In this document: piece after piece, positions 57,001 through 64,000 of the stretch
Layout of the letters: every line of letters starts with the position of its first letter
How positions within the stretch are numbered: the first letter of the stretch is position 1
Assembly: GCF_042100115.1 (NCBI RefSeq)
Contig: NC_091273.1
Coordinates: forward strand, 806,001-870,000
Reading direction: 5' to 3'
Origin: Alternaria dauci
Taxonomy: Eukaryota; Ascomycota; Dothideomycetes; Pleosporales; Pleosporaceae
DNA length: 64,000 nucleotides
Made by a program: the position numbers and the translations under genes
Notes under the pieces: generated by a model
Told to the model about the DNA's origin: nothing
The model's database searches: none
Seen by the model: only the letters and a program-made list of their open reading frames with translations

Positions 57001-57987
57001 ATGTTCTCGCCCGCTGTTGGCAGAGTCGCCCGCTCTGCAAATACTCTGGCTGCTGCGCCGGCCAGCTCGTTTGCCCTGACCCGCTGCGCCCGCTCTGCGC
57101 TGAGTAGCAGCACTGCGCCGCAACACGCCTTCCGACCCAGTCACCAGCGGCGCTACTCGTCGTCGAAGCCGTCGACACCCCCGAACAGCAAGAAGAAGCC
57201 CACCGAGCTGGACCAGAATGCCTCGGCAGAGCTCCCCGGTGCAGGCAAGAGGTCCCGCGAGACGAAGAAGCTGAAAGAGCCCTCGACGGCTACTACAGGC
57301 AACAACGTGCCCTTTGTGCCACCCACAAATCACCTCCGGGAAGACGGTATGCTGCGGCAAGGGTAGACGCTTCCATGCACGTGCTAACACCAGACAGACG
57401 TGAAGCTATCCGCCTTCTTCGGCCTCCACCGCCCCATCTCCATCTCGCGCTCCTTCCCCAGTTCCACGTCGACCGCTGAATTCGATGCCTTCTTCGATGC
57501 GGACCGCGCAAACGACGTCCAAAGAATGGAAGCCACCAAGAATGTTCTGAGCAGCTTCTTGGACCGCATGCACGCCGAGATAGATGCGCAAGAAGAGCAG
57601 CAAGCCGACGCAATACAGTCGGAACAGCATATCATCCACGTCGATGTTCAGCCGACAAAGGAGAACATCGAAAACTGGGCCGCCCGCCTCGTTCCCTTCC
57701 AACCGCCACCGGCACCCAACATGAACGACCCAGTCTACAGCACGACCGAGTCCGAGTCCCACTCTGCCCATGGTCTCTCCGCCAGCATCAACCAGCGCAT
57801 AACCGAAGTCCCGCTGCCTTCGGAACAAGGCCGGCCGTGCACATTCCGCGAACACGTTGCGCAGCGACGATACGGCATGTACATGATTAGTGTAAAGCGG
57901 CAACGGAAGCTCAAGATGAAGAAGCACAAGTACAAGAAACTGATGAAGAGGACACGATTGCTGCGGAGGAAGCTGGACAGGACCTAG
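57001..57987 (+). CDS. mS38: Mitochondrial small-subunit ribosomal protein mS38 (AURKAIP1/COX24 domain)
   Basis: Component of the mitochondrial ribosome small subunit. Two exons, 57001-57346 and 57398-57987, with a GTATGC...CAGACAG intron of 51 nt, give 311 aa. The first 45 residues (MFSPAVGRVARSANTLAAAP) are rich in Arg, Ser and Ala with no acidic residues, as in a mitochondrial targeting peptide. The family signature is the very basic C-terminus, MISVKRQRKLKMKKHKYKKL followed by MKRTRLLRRKLDRT, preceded by RRYGMY. This is the AURKAIP1/COX24 domain; yeast Cox24 is needed for COX1 mRNA processing or translation. The middle section is a variable linker containing FFGLHRPISISRSFP and NVLSSFLDRMHAE. 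Confidence 0.88.
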
Positions 57988-59108
57988 TGAGTATATAGCG
58001 TGGCGTTATAAGCCTGCATGGTCAGGTCGAAGAGAATGGCTTCACCGACCTGCGGCATGCTGGACTTGGGACTTGCATGTTGCCTGCGCAGGTGCGAAAC
58101 GGGTCGCCATGACCACGAGTAACACGCGCGGCTCCAACAGTCGCCTCTCCATGGCCTCTCCGGTTGACAGAAGGCATTACGAATCTACCCGACTCATTTC
58201 TCGATTCCTGCGCATTTTCTTGGTGTTTTGAGCAGGTTGTTTTGATCGCATATGGCGCCAGACAAATCGCGTCATCTCCCCCAATATTACCGTCCAATCT
58301 CCACCATTACGTGCATTGTCCTTGCATTGCGTTTCCGCCCGCGAATCTCGCTGTTTTCTCATGCATCGCAACACGTCTTTGGGAATTCGAATGGAAGTTC
58401 CAAGACGGAACGCATTGATGATCGGCGCCGTCAAGCGACGTTCGTCGACGGCGGCTATAGGCGTAGCTCCGTGTCGCAAAGTCACATGAAACCCCACCGC
58501 GACTGAGGCCGTCACAACACCCCCAAGATCAGGCATCGGCAACGTCAGTATCTTGAGTCGATGCCCCGCATAGGAGCCTCAGGAGATGGCTACTAAGACG
58601 TAGCGAAGTCGCAGCCCGGCAATCATACGTTCCAGCACGCCAAAGAACGCATGACGCCTTGGCAGGAACACCCCTCAGTCATTTTTCCATCACGTTTGCC
58701 AAACTCCGCTGTGTTCTGGGCGACGGATCAAAGGCTGGATACGGATCTTGGGCGCATGGTTGTAACATGTAAGTGATCCTTGTTGGTCCTACCCCGGCTA
58801 TGGCGCTTTCAAGGTATGTTCCTCATGAAGAGAGGCAAGTGAAAAGGTGATATATAAATCGGCGTTATCTCGCCCACATTTCAAAGGCCGGCAACTTCGA
58901 CAACAGCAAGTCAACAGTAGCATCCAGCAAACTCTTCCTTTCGCTTTCCAGCACTTTTTCCATTCTTTCGCCCAGGTCGGCACCATTAACTTCTACCCTA
59001 TCCATACTCACTTGTTCCAAAGAGCTAGTCTCTCATTTCACGTTTAAAGTTTAAAGTGCTACAACTTTGTCTTTTCTTCGGTCGATTTCAAATCACACAC
59101 CAGTAAAC
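57988..59108. other. Intergenic upstream of the secreted-protein gene
   Basis: Apart from the TATA box and CT-rich leader of the following gene, no structured feature was recognised. Confidence 0.4.
58851..58858 (+). promoter_or_regulatory. TATA box of the secreted-protein gene
   Basis: TATATAAA 251 bases before the ATG at 59109, followed by a leader containing pyrimidine-rich tracts (TTCCTTTCGCTTTCC). A consensus TATA with a long CT leader suggests a strongly expressed gene. Confidence 0.6.
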
Positions 59109-60459
59109 ATGGTTTCCAAGACTTTCATGATCGCGGCGATGATCGCCTACGTCCAGGCCCGTTTCGGTCAGGAGCAAATCCCCATCGATGCTATCAGCAG
59201 CGTCCAGGGTGGCGATGCTGGTGCCGCTGCTACTATTGCTGGCGCGGCCATCTCTGACCTTCTTGGTGCAGCAAACTCTTGCGACAAGGTATGTCTCCCC
59301 GCACTATAACGGCCCGCTTGCCCAGTCTCTCTAACGCGTAAAACAGCTCGTCCGTGCTGACCAGATCTTTACGGAACTCGGTGGAGGTGCCGATGCCCTG
59401 GCTGCCGCTATTGGTATGGTTACCGCAGAGAAGAACACCAACCCCTTCGCTGGCGGCAATGCCCAAAACGTGTGTGGCGATGCTTCTCTCCCTGTCACTC
59501 CCGAGCTCCGCGGTATCACTCCTCTTATCGACCCTGATGTTGATGTCAACGGCGACGCTGCGGCCCTTAGCCAGAGCAGTGCTGCTTCTCCTCTTGCGGC
59601 CGATGGTCTGAGTGTCTTTGATCTCATGGACCAGGCTGGTCTCGGTGACCTTGTTGTCAGCCAGGCTTCTGCCGGTGGTGCTGCTGCGGGAGGGGCTGCA
59701 GGCGATGCCGATCAAGGTGGAAACCAGGCGGCTGCTGGTAACAACAACGCGGATAACTCTGCGGACGACAATGCTGCTAACAACGGCAACGCGAACAACA
59801 ATCAGCAACAACAAGATGCCGCCGCTGGCAACTCTACTGCTGATGCTGGTAACAACAATGCAAACAACGATAACCAGAATTCCAATGCTTGCAATAACAA
59901 CAACGTCAACAACCAGAACGGTAACCAGAACGGTAACCAGAACAACAACGACAACAACAGCAACAATCAGCAAAACGGAAACAACAACAACCAGAACGAC
60001 GACCAGCAAGATGCCGCAGCAGGGAACGATAACAACAATGCGGATGCTGATGCTGGTGCTGATGCAGGCAACGCAGCGGGAGCCGGAGGCGAAGACTTCG
60101 GCCTCTGCACACCCACCATAACCTTCCAAGGCGGCGAGAACGGTCGCCCGGCTGATGAATTCACTTTCCAGATTGCCGACCCCCTCGCCCGCGGCGGCCA
60201 GGGAGAAGCCCTGAACCCCGATATCATCACCAACGCTCTTTGCAACCAACTGACCAACGTCTGCGAGGCAAACGATGCTGCTGTTGCCACATGCGAGAGT
60301 GCTGCTGCCGCTGTTCAGGGCGGAGAAAGGAACAAGGCTTTGGCGGATCAATTCAACAGCCTTGTTGGATTTGCAGGTGCGGTCACGAACCCTGATGGTG
60401 GACCTGAGGATGTTGCTGCTGCTAAGGCAAGGAAGATGCGCAGGGGACTTAGGATGTAG
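59109..60459 (+). CDS. Asn/Gln/Ala-rich secreted protein
   Basis: A 430-aa protein from exons 59109-59288 and 59347-60459. The N-terminus MVSKTFMIAAMIAYVQARFG reads as a short signal peptide, with cleavage probably after AYVQA. The ordered N-terminal part (DAGAAATIAGAAISDLLGAA, CDKLVRADQIFTELGGGADA, AAIGMVTAEKNTNPFAGGNA, LRGITPLIDPDVDVNG) resembles an uncharacterised secreted family I recall from Dothideomycetes. Residues about 180-320 are low complexity, dominated by Asn, Gln, Asp and Ala, with NQNG-type repeats (NGNQNGNQNN). The C-terminal part returns to ordered sequence with four cysteines (GLCTPTITF, ALCNQLTNVCEAN, ATCESA) and ends in a basic RKMRRGLRM. It has a consensus TATA promoter, so it is probably well expressed. 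Function is unknown; the long antisense frame over it is a codon-bias artefact. Confidence 0.85.
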
Positions 60460-63167
60460 AGAAGAGATGCGATAGGAGAACAGCGCACACTTGGCTGGAT
60501 GCTTACTGTCACGAAGTTGCTCAACTTTTCCTTTTCTTTATGCTGTATTCTTATACTATAGCGTTTGCCTTTTGCGGAGCGACGACTAGATTGATATCGA
60601 TGAACACAACTGCTACGATCAACAACCTGTGTCTTCGTCATTGGGAAATCAGATGAAGATTGACTACCTCTATCCCCATTGTTTGGCTGTGGGGTTTCTC
60701 GTACATCTCGTGATGTCTTTTGTGATACTGTGAGATGCATTCTGTTGAGCCTCCCAAGCTCAGTGGTGGGATTATAGCATTCTGAATGGACTCTCAATTC
60801 TTGGCCGTGTTTGATGTGTCAAGTGGCGGTGAAAGTTTTCTTGTCATCTCGTAAGAGCTGAAATTTGAAGGGTTTGTCATGGTTGCACGCCCATGTCCAT
60901 GCCTTCCAGCCCGTTAATATCAGGTACAATTACTAATTCCCTTTCTTCCTTGGCTGCATGTAGCAGTCTTATTCGCGAATCGGTCCAGTGTATTCTGAAG
61001 TCAGCGGCGTCTTGTGAGGGATATGTTCTCTACTTCCAGACGCTGGTGTTGGATTCCCTTTTTCGTGATGTGGAGGGTTGGTCTAGCCACTGGATAATCT
61101 GGAAGCGTTCCCGCCACTAACGACATCTGTGGCAGCTGAGCGCATGCGGAGATTTCCACCCTCCTTGGTGTGCTATAATCTTGGTTCAAGGCAGACTGGA
61201 ACACGTTCTGAAAAGGTATTTGCATTGGCTTGCGGTGTTCTCCTAGTACGCGGCAGCAACTATCCGTATCTACGATTTCTCCTCGGTCGAGAGGACTCTC
61301 CTCCGTCTTCGGCACGCATACAACAGCTCCAGGAACGGCGAGTTAGTGAACCCAGAACTGAGGGGAAAAGCAAGTTGTACCGTTCCCTACAATGTGGGTT
61401 CGATCGATCTTCCGACTTCCATGTGTCCGCCCCGAAAAAAGAAAAGAAAAAGAACGTGGCTAGACAACGTCATGAGAAATCTCCGCGGTCACTGGCTGCA
61501 TCCATGTTTGCGATACAGCTCTTGTTGTGGACCAAGATGCAAAGGTAGCAAGACCCGACCGAGCGTCTTCACCACACGGGCTGTGCTTTGACCTAATGCA
61601 TCGTGGATGGATACTTCCTGTTCCGAGAATCCTCCCCGGTATCCCCGCACATGCTTCTGCCTTCACAGTCGCGTGCGGCTAACTCTTGGTACATGATATG
61701 CAGAAGATAGTGAAATCAGGCGTCCATTGGCCATGTGTAACACGAGGTTTGACTTGGTGTGGCTGATCTGCAAGTCCGTTGCGATCTGCGCTGCATGTGT
61801 AACTTCCGCGGAGCTGGTGGGGGGAAAGGGAGGGTCCTAGATGGACGCTTGACTTGCCTACAGAGGCGATGTGGCTTGCGGAGAGACCCTGAGCTAGAAG
61901 GCATGGAAGGAAGGAAGCAGTGTGTGTGGAGATGGTGAAGATGGCTAGGATCAAGGGGGGCCATGCACGCTTAGAGTCGGTGAAGTTGTGAGCTGTTTTG
62001 GACAGCAAGACGAGTATTGTGAGCTGGTTAGGATAGCAATGCAGCTTTGCCTTTCCGAGCAAGCGGCTGGCGCACAGCGGTCATGTGTTGGACGATCATT
62101 GGGGAGTGCAGGCAGCCAAGGCAGGAGTGAGCTTGCAAAGTCCACGTGTGAAGATGCTAGAGTCTGTACATGCCGCTGTCGTTCATTGCTTTTGAGGCTG
62201 AATCAGACCGAAGCCACAGACACCAGGGTATGGGATGGACGCAGCACAACTCTCGCCGCATTCGAAGCGATGTGGCGCAACGTGGTATATGCCGGCCTCG
62301 AAGACCAAGCCAGGTGGCTTCGTACGAACTTTAATCGCTAACCTCAGCCGTCAACACCGGATGAATAGTGCCCGCCCGTGAAGTGAAGCTACTGAGGACG
62401 TTTCGTGACTGCTAGGCCGCATCGAGGCAAGGCGTGTCATCCAAGATGAGGATCAGGTACAACTGCATTGAATCGACCCACCAAACACGTTTGGGTGAAG
62501 GAGGGTCAGGTGGTTGAGGGCGAGCGGAGCGGCGAAGACAAGGCCCGTCGTAACGAATTTGGACAAGGTGTGGCAAAACGGCTGCGCCAGGGAGATCGCA
62601 GAAAGCTTGAGTGCTCAACAGATGGATTGTTTGGGTGACAGCGCGAGAGATGCGTTCACTCGACATGACACGGCGGCGCCCCATGCAAGCAGTGCAGCGC
62701 TCAGACAGCATTACGCAAAACATGCTAGCCAGACGGGACTAGCGCACTGGGTGGGTCGCGCACGGGTGAAAATCGCGTGTCGTCGATTTGCAGGCCATTC
62801 CACACAGACAACAAAGCCCTGTTAGCCTCATTGCGCACGAGCGTGGCCTAGCATGGCACATTATTAAGAGAATCATTTAGCACAGGGCGAGAAGCCAAGG
62901 GAAGCTGAGAAAAAAACTTTGAGACCTGCTTGCTGAGCAAGGGATCACCATCGGTCCTTTACTCGGTCCCATTCCCCCGCCATCCGATTCGCACCACTGC
63001 ACCAGGACCTGATGACGACGTAGGTGCTAATCGCGAATGTGGTTCTTCAGCTGATGGCGAAGTTCCTACCTTATACCTTCTTATGTGCCTTTTTTCGCCG
63101 ATTGAGACGCGCATTACTACTATAGTCTATGCTTACGGCTCGCCAACACCCTGTGGATACCTACTAG
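60460..63167. other. Intergenic region before the Zn2Cys6 gene
   Basis: About 2.7 kb without a confirmed gene. Open frames up to about 150 codons lack motifs. It should contain the 3' UTR of the secreted-protein gene and the promoter of the regulator at 63168. Confidence 0.35.
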
Positions 63168-64000
63168 ATGAACCAAGCCAGCATGACCACTCCACGACGG
63201 AAAGCATGTGTCGAATGCCGCCAGCAAAAGGTACTTCCCCGTCTCAATGGGACGCGATAAGGTCCGACGATGCTAGCAATCGATTACTGATGCTCCTTCT
63301 TACAGATTCGATGTGATGTCGAGCAGCACAAGGTACCGCATGACCCATGCGGCCGCTGCAAGAAAATGGGCCTGGAATGTCGCATCCTCCCGACATCAAC
63401 CAGGAATCTGCGCCAGACGAAGGCAGAGATGCGACGTGAGCTCGAGGAGTTGCGATGGAATATGAGACAGGGGCAGAATCCCGGCGATCCGAACTACCCT
63501 CACTCGACGGCATCACCAACCGTCGATATGCAAAATTACACCCCACTCGAACATGCTTCTGCCACGTATTCGGATCCCTCTGGAAGGACCGATGCTTCCG
63601 ATTCAATGTCTCCGGCTTTCGACTCCAGGCCGCCGACGCGAAAAGGTTCCGACCACCATGGCACAGTGCCACGCGTGATAGACGGCTATTTACTCGATTC
63701 GAAACGGATCGACGATTGCTTCACCATGTAAGTTATCCCAAGGCATCTGCTTCGGTGTGTACTAACAGCATCGTAGTTATTTCACACAATACCACCCGCT
63801 ATTTCCTATCTTGGACCCGTCAATAGGGCCTAATAATTACTATGATCAGTCGCCCTTCTTGTTCTGGACTATCGTAGTCACGGGATCGCGGCGGTACTCT
63901 GATCATGAGGTCCTTGAAAGGACGAGTCAGCCCATCACTCAACTAGCATTCTCCTCAATGGCTTTACGTACCTCGCAAGTTCCAATCATCCAGGGCCTTT
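63168..64000 (+). CDS. Zn2Cys6 transcription factor, 5' part (runs off the window)
   Basis: Partial fungal binuclear-cluster regulator. Exons seen so far: 63168-63230, 63306-63727 and 63777 to the window end, all in phase. The cluster is at residues 14-43: CVECRQQKIRC, then CGRCKKMGLEC after an 11-residue loop (C-x2-C-x6-C-x11-C-x2-C-x6-C). Intron 1 lies inside the cluster, between K21 and I22. The linker after it contains a short coiled stretch (RQTKAEMRRELEELRWNMRQ), plausible for dimerisation. Exon 3 begins the regulatory domain with YFTQYHPLFPILDPSIGPNN and continues FFLFWTIV-like sequence. The YHPLFPILDP/FWTIV pattern recalls War1-type regulators, though the target genes are unknown. The remainder of the gene lies outside this window. 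Confidence 0.88.

Noticed and set aside
59233..60351. 372-codon minus-strand frame over the secreted-protein gene
   Set aside because: Its Val/Ser/Ile-rich translation is the antisense of Asn/Ala/Asp codons. There are no motifs, and the plus strand has a signal peptide, an intron and ordered domains.

Overview
The window is nuclear DNA of a filamentous ascomycete. Genes are split by many short introns (about 50-90 nt) with GT-AG ends and CTAAC-type branch points. The proteins are typical of such fungi: a QDE-2-type Argonaute, a group II G-protein alpha subunit, a PTH11-like 7-TM protein, a Zn2Cys6 regulator and a C2H2 regulator. The overall set suggests a dothideomycete, perhaps Pleosporales; that is an inference from protein flavour, not a measured phylogeny. 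I found no bacterial operons, CRISPR, rRNA or convincing tRNA.

Layout. 0.4-4.1 kb: Argonaute with an N-terminal zinc-knuckle/RGG extension (minus). 5.5-7.4 kb: multi-spanning membrane protein. 7.9-9.0 kb: Maf1, the RNA polymerase III repressor (minus). 10.3-12.4 kb: AP-1 sigma adaptin (minus), divergent from the glutamate-cysteine ligase regulatory subunit (plus). 12.5-14.6 kb: three adjacent small proteins that each end in paired CxxC motifs. 14.6-20.9 kb: a long stretch with no confident gene. 21.0-23.7 kb: an 897-aa low-complexity protein. 25.6-27.6 kb: a coiled-coil protein. 27.6-35.5 kb: another gene-poor stretch, ending in the leader of a large Adr1/Klf1-type C2H2 regulator (35.5-39.1 kb).

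41.1-42.0 kb: dynactin p25. 42.8-43.9 kb: 7-TM rhodopsin-fold membrane protein (minus). 44.8-45.2 kb: a tentative two-exon small gene. 45.4-46.6 kb: a frameshifted oxidoreductase pseudogene (minus). 48.9-50.9 kb: a second coiled-coil protein (minus). 53.7-55.0 kb: group II G-alpha. 57.0-58.0 kb: mitoribosomal protein mS38. 59.1-60.5 kb: an Asn/Gln/Ala-rich secreted protein. 63.2 kb to the end: start of a Zn2Cys6 transcription factor that runs off the window.

The genes do not form a biosynthetic cluster. Most are single-copy housekeeping or signalling genes placed independently. The least explained parts are the trio of small CxxC proteins, the Argonaute extension, the N/Q-rich secreted protein and a short palindromic MITE-like element near 51.4 kb. 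Exon boundaries were worked out by hand from splice consensus plus frame continuity. Exon sums were checked for divisibility by three in the complete spliced genes.
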